Assembly (NCBI GenBank): GCA_023079485.1 | Contig: CM041084.1 | Location: 107,408,967 to 107,472,966, forward strand | Source of the DNA: Archilochus colubris | Taxonomy: Eukaryota; Chordata; Aves; Apodiformes; Trochilidae | Reading direction: 5' to 3' | DNA length: 64,000 nt | Shown here: piece by piece, positions 36,201-46,423 of the stretch | Numbering within the stretch: position 1 is the first letter of the stretch | How the letters are laid out: each line of letters starts with the position of its first letter | Position numbers and translations under genes: made by a program | Notes under the pieces: generated by a model | What the model was told of the DNA's origin: nothing | The model's input: only the letters and a program-made list of their open reading frames with translations | The model's database searches: none

Positions 36201-39200
36201 CTGGTACAGCTATATTTGAATAGTATTATTTAAACACTAAGCGCATGAGTGTTGCCTAGGTATCAGATTCTGCCAAATTCTGAATGTTTTTTTCTTACTT
36301 TTTATTGATGTAGGAGCTGGATTATGAAAAAATGCAAAGCCTAAAACTGGGCATTGTTGTTACAAACAAAGCTGAGTTCCACAAGTCAATCAGACACAGT
36401 TATAAAGCACAAACAATTTCAATTAAAGTTAATGTGATTAATGTGCGTGAAGGTGTGGCATTCCCCGGTGGAACAAAAATTATAGAAGCAAGTGAGAAAA
36501 TACAGATAAAACAAGTTATTGGACAGTATCAAGCCATTGATGAAGACACTGGAAAAATAGCAAAGCACATTACGTAAGAAACTTTCTATTACTCATCATA
36601 ACAGAGTATGTCAGAAATTAATTCTACTGTCAAATTGTGTATATTGAACTGAAATATTTTCAAAGCCAATTGTTTTCTACTGCGTATATTTCACACCTAA
36701 AATAACATCCTCATCAATATTCTATTACATGGAAAACAGTTGACTTGAAAATCCTGCTTGTCTGGTCATTTGTGGTGAAACGAGAGTGTTTGGGCTGAAG
36801 TTGCCTGTGCTTGCATGCTGTTTGTCATGCCTGTATTCTTTGTGGAGCAGACTGACTTGCCCAACTTGTCATCTGCAGAAATTTTAGGGAGAAATATACA
36901 GAATCATCTAGCAGTTGGGTAGAAAGGGTGTAAAATAGATAAGGCTGTGTATGTATTTAGATTTTGAATTGTGCCTCTTTAGCTAAAACCTAGTTGAATC
37001 ACCACCATGGCTTTTACTGCATCCCAGCAGACATAGGTACTCAGTAGTGATCCCCTCTCCCCAGTGCCTGTAATTCAGTCTCTCCTGGGTGGTTGCTGCT
37101 GAAATTTTGTTGGAATCTGGGATGGAGAGGAAGAGGACCATGACTGACAGCACAGGTCCCTCTCCTGTTCTGGTGTCTCTCACTGAGATTAAGTATCTCC
37201 ACACCTAAATCCTGGCTCTAGAAGAAAAAGAAGATTTCAGTGTGCAGAAGAAGTTCACAGAGCCGGTGAAAGGTCTAGAGGACAAATCCTACATGGAGCA
37301 GACCTGTAAGGAGGTTGTAGTGAAGAGGAGGTTGGTCTCTTATCCCAAGTAACAAGCAATAGAACAAGAGGAAAGAGTCACGAGTTGTGCCACAGAAGGT
37401 CTAAACCTATTATCTGTATAGTGGGATATTAGAATACTGGATATTAGGAAAAAAATTCTTTACTGAAAGGATTGTCACACCCTGGAACAGGCTATCAAGG
37501 GAAGTGGTTGAGTCCAATGACTAAATACCTCCCTGGAGGTATTTAAAAGATGTGTAGAAGTGGTGCTTAGGGACATAGTTTAGTGGAGTACTTAGTAATA
37601 CTAGGTGAATGGTTGGACTTGATGATCTCAAAGGTCTTTTGCAGCCAAAACAATTCTCTGATTCATAAATTCAGTTTTATAGTTGAAACCATTTGCAGTG
37701 GCAGGACTGTCAGACCTCAGACCTACAGATTTGGTCTCTGCTTTAAATGAAGAGTAAACATACAGTGAAGCTGCTTTTTCTGTTGATGGTTGTTGTCGTC
37801 ATTCTAAATGCTTACATCTTTATGTACAATTTTAATCAGATACATGAAAGGAAGTGATACAGCAAACTGGATCACAGTAGACCCAACCACAGGTGAAATC
37901 CGACTTGCCAAAAAACTTGATCACGAATCACCTTATGTAGTAAATGGTACCTACACTTTCACCATATTGGGTGTAACTACTGGTAAGTTGAGAATGGTTT
38001 TATTTTCACATTAATGGGCTTATTTAGGGTTTTGTTTGCCTTTCTACAACTAGAGTTGTTTTAACCTCCCAACTTCTATCCAGACTTCCCAAGTCTGATA
38101 GGAACATCCCTTGTCAAGGTAGAACAGTTGATTAGCTCAGTATGCTAATCAACAGATTTCAAAGTCCTCAGTTTTCTTGACTGTTACACAAGAATGATGC
38201 CCTGAACTTCCTGTGTATCTTCTAAGAGTTATCTTTCTGTAATCTGCAAGTTACACAAGTACACAAGAAGTACTTTTTTTTTTTTTAACTTAACATAGTA
38301 AACCAGCTTACCTTCAAAAGAACTTTATCAACATGTTTACCAACATCAGGAATGAAATACTGCTTCCATATGCTCCAGGGAGAACTCTTGCAGCTTATTT
38401 CACCTATGTTTGTGTTTTGGGAAATACCAAGGTTTCTATTTTAAGGTGAAATTTTTGTACTTTTCAAAGCAAATTAATTTTTCATATTTTAATATCTTAG
38501 ATACTCCTAAGAAAACAGCCACTGGCACAGTCATCATTGAAGTTAAAGATGAGAATGATAACTGCCCAGTTATTGTGAACCCTGTGCAGACTGTGTGTTC
38601 AAATGCAAAATCAGTTAATGTTACAGCTAATGATTTGGATGGTTACCCAAACAGTGAGCCCTTCAGCTTTGCTGTCGTTGATAAACCAGAAGGGACAGCA
38701 AAAAAATGGATAATTGGATCCAGAAATGGTAAGACAATACCTTTTTAATAACTTTTAGTTCTTTAGTTTAGTCCCAGTGTTGTAATTTGTTAATTCCAGT
38801 CAAATTGACAGTTTAGAGACCAAACAAGTCCCATGTGTATAGTGTCAGGCTTGAAGACAGATCACTCAAATTCTGCTCCCTTCTCTCCAATAGCTCTAAA
38901 AGCAGAGTCAGGTCTTCTGGGGCCTGTCACCTTCCCTCAATGGTACCATCTTTGCCTATCTTGATGAACCGTATATGTGGTGACCAGGATTTTATGGGTA
39001 ATGCTGGTAATTCCTGTCTTCCTACAAAAGCATGCAATGATGCTTCCAAGCAAGCATGGAAGATTCTTGTTTTAAACTAAGAGCTTGGAGGTATATTTGT
39101 GTTATTGGCTGAAGTTGCTTTACCTTACAAATAAATGTATAAATTAGTGCACAGTGGGCCTTGAAAAGGGGGAATACTGTGTACCTTGTCTAAGATTGTC

Positions 39201-42200
39201 TAGAACAATAAGAACAAAATCAAAAGTCATAAATAGTTTTGAAAGAGTATTTCCAAATGAGATGAACTCTTTCTTCTTGCATTTCCATTCGTATAAGTTT
39301 GGGAAATGCTTGTATATATAAATGGAGTATATCACAGAATCAGCTGGGTTGGAAAGGACCTCTGAGATCATCAAATCCAACCCTTGATCCATTACTGCCG
39401 TGGTTCCTAGACCATAGCACTGAGTGCCACATCAATCTCTTCTTAAAAACTTCTAGGGATGGAGAATCCACCCCCTCCCTGGGCAGCCCATTCCAATTCC
39501 TGATCACCCTCTCTGTAAAGAATTTCTTCCTAATATCTAAGCTAACCCTCCCCTGGCAGAGCTTAAGTCCATGCCCTCTTATCTTACTGGGAGCTGCCTG
39601 GGAGAAGAGACCAACCCCCCCCTGCCTCCCACCTCCTTTCAGGGAGTTGTAGAGAGTGATGAGGTCTCCCCTGAGCCTCCTCTTCTCCAGACTGAAAAGC
39701 CCCAGCTCCCTCAGCCTCACCTCATAGGACTTGTGCTGGAGTCTCTTCACCAGCCTGGTTGCCCTCCTTTGGACCCGCTCCAGCACCTCAATCTCCTTCC
39801 TGAACTGAGGGGCCCAGAACTGGACACAGTACTCGAGGTGTGGCCTCACCAGCACTGAGTACAGGGGCAGAATCCCTTCCCTGGACCTTCTGGCCACACT
39901 GTTGCTGATACAGGCCAGGATGCCATTGGCCTTTTTACGGCACCTGGGCACACTGCTGGCTAATGTTCAGCTTCATAAAGACTCCCAGGTCCCTTTCTGC
40001 CTGGCTGCTCTCAGCCACTCTGTACCCAGCCTGTAGTGCTGCATGGGGTTGTTGTGGCCAAAGTGCAGGACCCGGCACTTGGCCGTGTTGAACCTCATCC
40101 CGTTGGAATCAGCCCAACTCCCCAGTTTGTCCAGATCTCTGCAGAGCCCTCCTGCCTTCCAGCTGATCCACACTGCCCCCCAGCTTAGTGTCATCTGTGA
40201 ATTTGCTAATGGATATATACAGTAATAATATATTAATAATATTATAATATACACCATAGCAGCAGCTAATTAAACTTAATTTTGTTGCATCAACTGTAGT
40301 TAACTGGAGGGGTTTTGTTGAGAGACTGTGAAAGTTTTATTTCCCTTATTTTACAGAAGTTAACCTTCTCATTCCTTGTCTGTCTTTTCTTTTTCTTTAA
40401 CCCCCGCTTCTGCCTCAGGCACCAGCATACAGCTGATACCACAAAACCTGAAGCCAGGCCGAGCTCAAGTTCCCATCCTAGTTAAGGATTTCCAAGGGTT
40501 GAGCTGTGCTGAAGCACAGTCTCTGCAGCTGACTGTTTGTGATTGTGGGGATGAAGGCGTCTGCAAAGAGAAATATGTTGGCTCTAAGTCAGTGGGCCTG
40601 GGACCAGGAGCGATTGCGCTTATCATCTTGGCATTCTTACTCCTGCTGCGTAAGTAGTTGTTCTGTGTATCTCAGGAGCACTGTAAATACCGTCTGCAAA
40701 GCATCAGAAAAGAAACAGTCCAGCTCCCAGGTGTTATCATCCTGGTATATGTTGTGTCAACTCCTTGCCTGTGTGAAGCCACAGCAAATCCCCAGCTAAT
40801 TTTGGTAATGTCAGCAATCCACCTGCAAAGAATTTCAAGCTGTGCATTTTGAAATTAATATGTACAGCTGTAATATATGTTTATGGTGCTGTAAATAACA
40901 GGTGGGGAAGCAGTAAGGAATCTTTTCAGTGTTCCCACACCTCTCAGTGTGAACCCTAACTCTTCCCACTCAAGCCACAGCACGCTCTCCACTCTCTTCT
41001 CTTCCCTCACTACAGACCCGGGTTTGGTGTCTGGCTCTGAGCAGCATGTGGTGTTGTAAGACAAAACAGAAGCTCAAAAATAAGAGAATAATATCGTTGT
41101 CAGGGTATGGCCATGTGTACCAGTGCTATGTTTGAAATGGCAGGTCTATTGCTTATACAATCCAGTTGTGGCAAAACTAAGTCCCCGCCGCAGGAACACA
41201 TTCTGCTCCTGAAACTGACTTGTTTTATTTTCGCAGGCAATGCTCTAGATGTGTCACTGGAGTGGTGAGGTGGAACATACATGATTCTGTGATATTATCT
41301 AGTGATAAAAGAACAGGAGTCAGAAATACTGAAGTTGTGCAGTGATACCTAGGGTTTGGTTTTGGTATATGAGATTTTTTGATAGCAGTATAGCTATATA
41401 CATGTGTCATCATCTGTGGGATTGAGGCCCAGCAGGTTATTTGTCAGTTTTCTCTCTAGGAATCCAGCTTGCCATACCTTTCTAGGAAATTTCTTGAATA
41501 TTTAGAAGTGTCTTCAGTCTTTATCAGCCCTCATTCCATTCAGTAGCGCACGAAAGATAAATCTCAGTATGAGAGCTGACCAGTTTTCGGTACTGCCTTT
41601 TAGCATGCTTTGAACCTCATCATCACACAGCTAATGGCAAACTTCTCTTTCCCCATAGTTCTTCCACTGTTACTGCTGCTGTGTCCTTGTGGTTCAGGAG
41701 TGAAGGGAAGAAAGGGATTTGTTGCGATACCGGACTGCAGTGAAGCGATGTTGCGTCAGTGGAACAGCGAAGGAGCAGCTCCTGAGCAGAAGGCATGTAT
41801 CCCTCATAGTGTTGCTCTTTGACTTCTACACAGGCGTTCATTTGGCACTTGGCATTTCTTCCACATTGCAGGCTGCTGTTTCAGCAGCAGTGCAGCAGAT
41901 TTTGACCACAGGTGAAAATTAATTATCATTAATCCTGGAAGTTTCAGTGAAGGATGCATGGAAGATGAGTTCCATCAGTAGCTCTGGAAACTCCAGCCAC
42001 GATGTTTAAATCTTGAAGAAAAGGGGAAGCAATCAAGCAAACTTTGATGGTATCTGAGCAGGAGATAGGAGTGTGGGAAAAGGATTGGTGATGTCAAGAG
42101 TGTAGTATTTGCATTTGCAAGCCTGGAATGTTCTGCACCCCTCTGGGAGCATAGTAAAGTAACAAAAGAATGGGTTATAAAGCTTAGTTTCTATTCAAAG

Positions 42201-45200
42201 TTTCAGGTACATTTAAAATTACTTGCCTGTGTATTTGCTGTCTTAAACAGAGTAAATTCTTAAAAATAAAGATGGCAGGAAAAAAAAATTCAAATATTCA
42301 GAGAGAGCAGAGTGAATACCAAGAGAGGGTTGCCCATTCTCGTTATGCTATAAAACCCAGTTTTCAAAGAACAAGGGCATGATGCCCAATAACAAAGAAA
42401 CAATAGTCAAGTAAAAGACTATGACTGTGAGCCAGTGCTCACACTAAACTCTTCATAAAAGACAATTAATAGGGAAGCCAAACTGCTAAAAAAGAATAGG
42501 GGGCCAGGCAGCACTGTAGAGGTAGCAGGCAGTGCACACTCCTCCACTTTGTGTTTGTCTAAAGCTGGGCAGAGTCTGTATTGGAACAGCTGAACTCCCT
42601 AGAATTTTGCTATCCACCTTTTTGTGGAGTTTTTTTTGTTGTTTGTTTGTTTGTTTGGGGTTTTTTTCCAGGGTTTTTGTTTTGTTTGTTTGGTGGTTTT
42701 TTTCTGCTTTCATTCCCAACTCCTTGAGTTTCAGGAAAACAATGATCTATAGAAACATTTCCATGATCCTTGGGAATGCAGTTGTGGAAGCTGCACCCAG
42801 TTTCAGGAAGCCCTTTACTCTGCAGCAACATGCATGAGTGCGAATTCAAACAAGTCATAAGACAGCATCCTCCCAGGTCCCACCCAGTCCCACTGCTGGT
42901 TTGGTGAGTTCTGTGTGCTAGACAGCACAACTTTCATGTCACATCCTGATCTGTGTTATTTATGTAGCAAGTGCTAAGCTTCATCTCACCCACTGCACTG
43001 GAGGACTCAAAAGGAGCAATCATCGGAGCAGCAACAGCAGCAGGAATGAGTGGAGAGGAAACTGCAACAGGAGGAGGCAGCTCTGTCTCTCACGTAAGAG
43101 AGCATCACAGCATTATTACCAAGGGAAGATGGGAAGAACAGACACATCTCCTTTCTGGTGCTGAGCATGAAGCCATGGCAGCTGGAGGAGCTCAAGTCAT
43201 GGCAGGTGTAGAAGGCAAGACTGTGAGGGCTGGAGGAGTCACAGTGGGAGCCACAGGAGCCATGAATGAAGAATTTTTAAGAGACTACTTCAATGACGTA
43301 AGCTTATGACCCAGAACTAACAGTATTTTGGTATTTAAGCTTAATGTTGGGAAATGCTGTTCATGTTATTACAAACACAGATGAGTAAATATGTATATAT
43401 AAACAGTCCTGATACAATGGCCAATGCTGCTTGCATCTGGACTTGATGGTGCTAAGGATTTTTGCATTAGGTTCTAATCTGGGACTTTGAGCATGACAGT
43501 GCTCAGTCTTGTAGCACTGGGTGCTTCCAAGTTCTTCCACAATGAGACACTTCTCTAAAGGGTGGTGCTTTGGAATTGTATCCAGAATATTCAGCAATGA
43601 CCAAGGAGCCCCTTGCCCAGGAAAAAGCTGTGAGAAACACTGAGATACAAATCTAGGGGACTTAAGTGCATTAATCTGGCCTGTAGGGAGGTACCTGTGA
43701 CTCACCATGAGTCACAGCTAGAAACTTTACCATGGAGCCAGTTTCTTAAAGATAAGCCATGGATGTCAAGTGGCAGAGGGTGGATCAGCATTTTCAAAGT
43801 AGCTGATGAAGTAGGTGATGCTGGACTTGTCTCTTTGCCCAACGTCCTGGTTAAAGGGCCTTTCATCAGCACTGTGAGAGGCACATGTTGCAATCTCCTT
43901 CCTGATTGGTTTTTTTGGGGTTGTTTTTTTGTTTTTGTTTTTTGGTGACCCAACCATCGACCAGTAAACTGTTCCTACTCATTGCAGCTATCCCTTCTTG
44001 TGTAATGCACATCATTAGTCTTTAGGCTGGTGAGCTCTTTGGAGTGAAAGTTTCGTTTCCACATGCCAGGGAGTGTAAGGGTTGTTCATCACTTGTACAA
44101 ATAAAACATCTTTACACCCAGCAGCTGGCTGCTGATGTGGTTATGCAGGGGAGTAGCTGTGCATGTTTGAATCACCACCTCAGGCCAGGGAAGGATGTGA
44201 GCAGAAGATACTTTTATGTCTCTTCAGTGCTCTAGCTACTGGTGTTCTAGCTTAACAGATGAAACAGTAGCAGTTCTGCTGCCTTCTGCTCTTTGCACCT
44301 CATGATATCAAGACAAACTTTAGGCATAGCTGTCAGCTGAAGTCCAGCAGGAAAGCTTGGTACAGGTCATATTACAGTACTCTTTACAACTTCTGTAAGG
44401 CTAAAATATCTCAGAACAGGGGGGGAAGAGGGTGAGAACTCAAAGAAGTAACCAAACCAAAGTATCAGATGCATACTGGCTTTTGTAGAAGCACCTCAGG
44501 TAATGTGCCTACTTCCAGGATCAAACATAGATGAACATTCAGAGGCAATCTGGGTCTGGATATATACCACATTACACAGATGCCTGAGCTAATATGTACT
44601 CTATAACTTCGAATGTGGCAGAAAAGTGGTTTTGAGCACAAGCCAGCAGCTTTGTTATGTTGAGCTGGTTCAGCAGGCCCAGGGGATTTGTCTGTTTTCA
44701 CCCCTGGAACTGGGTAAACTGGCTATTGCAAAAGTTTACATGGGTATTTGTGCTATCACTGGCAGCAACTTGATTGCAGATGCTGCTTTTGGACTGAGCT
44801 GGCCCTGGAAGCAGAGTAGGCAGAACCTGTGAGCCTTTGGTTACAAAGTGGCTTGCATAGAGCCTAAAATTTTATATGCTGGACTACTGTTCCTGCAGTT
44901 ATCGAGCCATTTAACTTTGTGATTTGTTTGCTTTTGGGCTCCTTGGGTGTGATCCTGCAGGCTATGCTAGTGAAAAGGGCAATGGCAGGTGATAACATGC
45001 CAGCTTGTACTCATTAAATGTACATTTAAATGTTAGGACACACTCAGAGTTTGGGCACTGTGCCATTAACACCTCAGTTAGAGCTGAAGTTCATTCACTG
45101 CACCAAGATAAAAACAATCAAGTTTGTGAGGATGGATCAGTATCACAAATGGCACAATTTCTGGTAGGAATAGCAGCAGGTGGTGATAGTACCCAATGTT

Positions 45201-46423
45201 ATCAATTTAATTTCAGGTTTTTCTTCTTGTCATGTGTACCGTGGAGTTCAGTCTAATTTCAAAAAAAAAGCAAAATGCTCTTTTAAGTGCTGCCCTCGCT
45301 TTGTTGATGGCTTCTGTGGGTTCAGTTAAAGTTTCTTATTTTAACCTCTTTGACACAAGTGTCTCTGATTTCCAAATTTGTCAAGTCTAAAGCTGGCACT
45401 AATGAACTTCTTGCTTTTGTTTTCTGTCTGTAGAAAGCTGTCTCTTTTGCGGATGAAGATGAAGCCAAGGCTGCAAATGACTGTCTCCTTGTTTACTCCC
45501 AGGGAGAGTCAGGCTCCCCCCATGGCTCCATCGGCTGCTGCAGCTTCATCGAGGGTGATCTTGATGACCATTTCCTTGATGACTTAGGAGATAAATTTAA
45601 GACTCTAGCAGAAATATGTATAGGCAGACAAATCAACATGAAAGACAGTAGCTCCAGGAATGAATCGGGTTTCATTCTTAATGATACAAAGTCATGGTTC
45701 TTAGATCAGCAAAACGCTTCCAGCTCTGAGCAAGCCTTTGCCTCAGGCAGCCACTTCCAGCCCACCCCTCCGGTACCCGTGGGCAGTGGTGCAGGAGGAG
45801 ACACCTTGTCTGAGGAGGTGGTCACAGAAACAACTTTCTCGTCCCACTCTGGGCAGAGCAACACCCAGCCCCTTCCCACTGCCCACGCAAAGACTAATTT
45901 CACCTCGATGGAGACATCCTACTCTGCAGGAGCTCCTGGCCACTCAGCCACTCTCTTTCTAGAGCCCAAATTTAAAGAGAACCTAGTGGTGACAGAGAGG
46001 GTGCTGGCACCTGCATCGAGCTTGCAGGGCATGGTGGAAATCCCCAGTTTGCCACACGGAAGTAACGTGGTGAAGTCAGGAGCTCTGACAGTACAGGATC
46101 TCCCTGACTCCCAGTACGTCGTGGTGAGGGAGAGGGAGAGGGTCCTTGTGCCTGCTGTAGAGCAGGGCTCTCTCAGCTTCCCCGAGCTGGCGGAGGGGCA
46201 CAGCGTGGTGGTGAACAACAGGGTCGTGACAGCACCAGGGGGGCAGAGCAGAGGTGAGCAGGCAGCAAGTGCTGGCACAGGAAAGCAAGAGCACGTGTTG
46301 ATCACAGACTCCCTGCTCAACCAGGTGGGCTCCAACTTAGAAGGAGCACCTCCTGCCAGTGCCACACTGAGCAGGTCTTCCACGGTCACCAAATACAGCA
46401 CGGTGCAGTACACTCGCTCATAA
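23908..46423 (+). CDS. DSG2: Desmoglein-2, complete, 15 coding exons
   Basis: Desmosomal cadherin of epithelia and heart. Exons: 23908-23955, 30098-30133, 30938-31072, 32263-32421, 32704-32848, 33900-34060, 34880-35014, 35174-35359, 36314-36573, 37840-37982, 38501-38728, 40419-40649, 41659-41792, 42968-43297, 45434-46423. The frame is open throughout, about 1106 residues (human DSG2 has 1118 and also 15 exons). Approximate residue positions: signal 1-24, propeptide to the furin site RQKR (47-50), mature end EW; EC1 with INDN (about 152-155), EC2 ending DVNDN (261-265), EC3, EC4 ending DENDN (486-490), anchor, TM 606-632, intracellular anchor, catenin-binding segment, repeat units, end [39 protein letters not shown] and [11 protein letters not shown] are DSG2-specific. 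The start ATG has G at -3; Met10 is a possible alternative. One intron (41793-42967) appears to be GC-AG. Confidence 0.95.
23956..30097 (+). other. DSG2: DSG2 intron 1 (6.1 kb), nothing further recognised
   Basis: The first about 250 bp still belong to the CpG island. The rest is ordinary sequence with short chance open frames. No repeat family or RNA gene was recognised. A long first intron is a usual place for enhancers, but none can be named here. Confidence 0.6.
30098..30133 (+). CDS. DSG2: DSG2 exon 2 (36 nt), end of signal peptide
   Basis: Acceptor CTTTCATTGCAG, donor AAG|GTAAAA. Encodes [12 protein letters not shown], which lines up one-for-one with the 12 residues of the corresponding mammalian microexon. 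Confidence 0.9.
30938..31072 (+). CDS. DSG2: DSG2 exon 3, propeptide, furin site and start of EC1
   Basis: Acceptor TTTTTCACAG, donor AGA|GTAAGC; 45 codons. Contains PVRQKR followed by [20 protein letters not shown]. Cleavage after RQKR exposes Glu-Trp, placing the conserved Trp2 for strand-swap adhesion. Confidence 0.93.
32263..32421 (+). CDS. DSG2: DSG2 exon 4, EC1
   Basis: Acceptor TTCCTGCTAG, donor CTT|GTAAGT; 53 codons including [20 protein letters not shown] and the calcium-binding VDREKTP. An N-glycosylation sequon NIT is present. Confidence 0.93.
32704..32848 (+). CDS. DSG2: DSG2 exon 5, EC1/EC2 boundary
   Basis: Acceptor ATATTATTCCAG, donor ACAG|GTAACA. Encodes [10 protein letters not shown], the calcium linker DINDNFPVF and VGSIEELSE. 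The position of the YAL/RAL cell-adhesion tripeptide in mammals reads HAL here. Confidence 0.93.
33900..34060 (+). CDS. DSG2: DSG2 exon 6, EC2
   Basis: Acceptor TTTTTTTTTTACAG, donor GAG|GTAAGA. Encodes [28 protein letters not shown] and LDRE, typical EC2 calcium residues. Sequon NAT. Confidence 0.93.
34880..35014 (+). CDS. DSG2: DSG2 exon 7, end of EC2
   Basis: Acceptor CTTATCATGGCAG, donor GTG|GTAAGT; 45 codons. Encodes [13 protein letters not shown] and [14 protein letters not shown]. Confidence 0.93.
35174..35359 (+). CDS. DSG2: DSG2 exon 8, EC3
   Basis: Acceptor TTTTCCCTTGCAG, donor AAG|GTTAGT; 62 codons. Encodes [28 protein letters not shown] and [20 protein letters not shown]. Paralogous to 2-100 of this window. 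Confidence 0.94.
36314..36573 (+). CDS. DSG2: DSG2 exon 9, EC3/EC4
   Basis: Acceptor TTATTGATGTAG, donor TTAC|GTAAGA; 260 nt, as in the upstream gene. Encodes [24 protein letters not shown] and QAIDEDTGK. Confidence 0.94.
37250..37672 (+). mobile_element. CR1 LINE 3' fragment (sense, DSG2 intron 9)
   Basis: Diverged CR1: CACCCTGGAACAGGCTATCA, CCTCCCTGGAGGTATTTAAA, GGACATAGTTTAGTGG, GGTTGGACTTGATGATCTCA and tail ATTCTCTGATTC. No coding capacity. Confidence 0.9.
37840..37982 (+). CDS. DSG2: DSG2 exon 10, EC4
   Basis: Acceptor TTTAATCAG, donor CTG|GTAAGT; 143 nt. Encodes [28 protein letters not shown] and YVVNGTYTF. Confidence 0.93.
38501..38728 (+). CDS. DSG2: DSG2 exon 11, end of EC4 and start of anchor
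   Basis: Acceptor TTTAATATCTTAG, donor AATG|GTAAGA. Encodes [38 protein letters not shown] and [18 protein letters not shown]. The calcium motif reads DENDN instead of the usual DINDN. Confidence 0.93.
39332..40213 (-). mobile_element. CR1 LINE, about 880 bp, antisense in DSG2 intron 11, with ORF2 C-terminal remnant
   Basis: Read on the - strand, the element encodes the end of CR1 ORF2. An upstream piece (about 40212-39973) includes [20 protein letters not shown] and [15 protein letters not shown] longer piece (39951 leftward) includes [38 protein letters not shown] and [20 protein letters not shown]. One frame break near 39955 separates them. The 3' end lies at 39332 (CAGAATCAGCTGGGTTGGAA on the + strand). 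It is the longest CR1 here and the only one in antisense. The 5' end is truncated and the element is not functional. Confidence 0.95.
40419..40649 (+). CDS. DSG2: DSG2 exon 12, extracellular anchor and first half of TM helix
   Basis: Acceptor CTTCTGCCTCAG, donor CTGC|GTAAGT. Encodes [20 protein letters not shown], the cysteine pair CDCGDEGVC, and [19 protein letters not shown]. Far shorter than the matching exon of the upstream gene because it lacks the glycine-rich linker. Confidence 0.94.
41659..41792 (+). CDS. DSG2: DSG2 exon 13, rest of TM helix and intracellular anchor; GC donor
   Basis: Acceptor CTTTCCCCATAG. Encodes [34 protein letters not shown] and AAPEQK. By comparison with the paralogue (PEDR| and phase 0) the exon ends at 41792, where the intron begins GCATGT instead of GT. 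A GT four bases later (41797) would need a shifted acceptor to keep frame. Confidence 0.85.
42631..42702. repeat. T/G-rich simple sequence (GTTT units)
   Basis: Runs of GTTT and T tracts in DSG2 intron 13; no other structure in the 1.2-kb intron was recognised. Confidence 0.75.
42968..43297 (+). CDS. DSG2: DSG2 exon 14, catenin-binding region, part 1
   Basis: Acceptor TTATTTATGTAG, donor GAC|GTAAGC; 110 codons. Encodes [38 protein letters not shown] and [16 protein letters not shown]. Corresponds to two separate exons in the upstream gene. Confidence 0.92.
45434..46423 (+). CDS. DSG2: DSG2 exon 15, catenin-binding region, repeat units and C-terminus
   Basis: Acceptor TTTTCTGTCTGTAG; 329 codons then TAA at 46421. 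Encodes [40 protein letters not shown] and [11 protein letters not shown]. Repeat units follow, some degenerate: [75 protein letters not shown]. The end is [14 protein letters not shown]. Confidence 0.95.
   Translation, partial: KAVSFADEDEAKAANDCLLVYSQGESGSPHGSIGCCSFIEGDLDDHFLDDLGDKFKTLAEICIGRQINMKDSSSRNESGFILNDTKSWFLDQQNASSSEQAFASGSHFQPTPPVPVGSGAGGDTLSEEVVTETTFSSHSGQSNTQPLPTAHAKTNFTSMETSYSAGAPGHSATLFLEPKFKENLVVTERVLAPASSLQGMVEIPSLPHGSNVVKSGALTVQDLPDSQYVVVRERERVLVPAVEQGSLSFPELAEGHSVVVNNRVVTAPGGQSRGEQAASAGTGKQEHVLITDSLLNQVGSNLEGAPPASATLSRSSTVTKYSTVQYTRS

Noticed and set aside
39340..40257. Antisense open frames (203 and 94 codons) as possible host genes in DSG2 intron 11
   Set aside because: They read as CR1 ORF2 C-terminus broken by a frame change and end in CR1 3' UTR.
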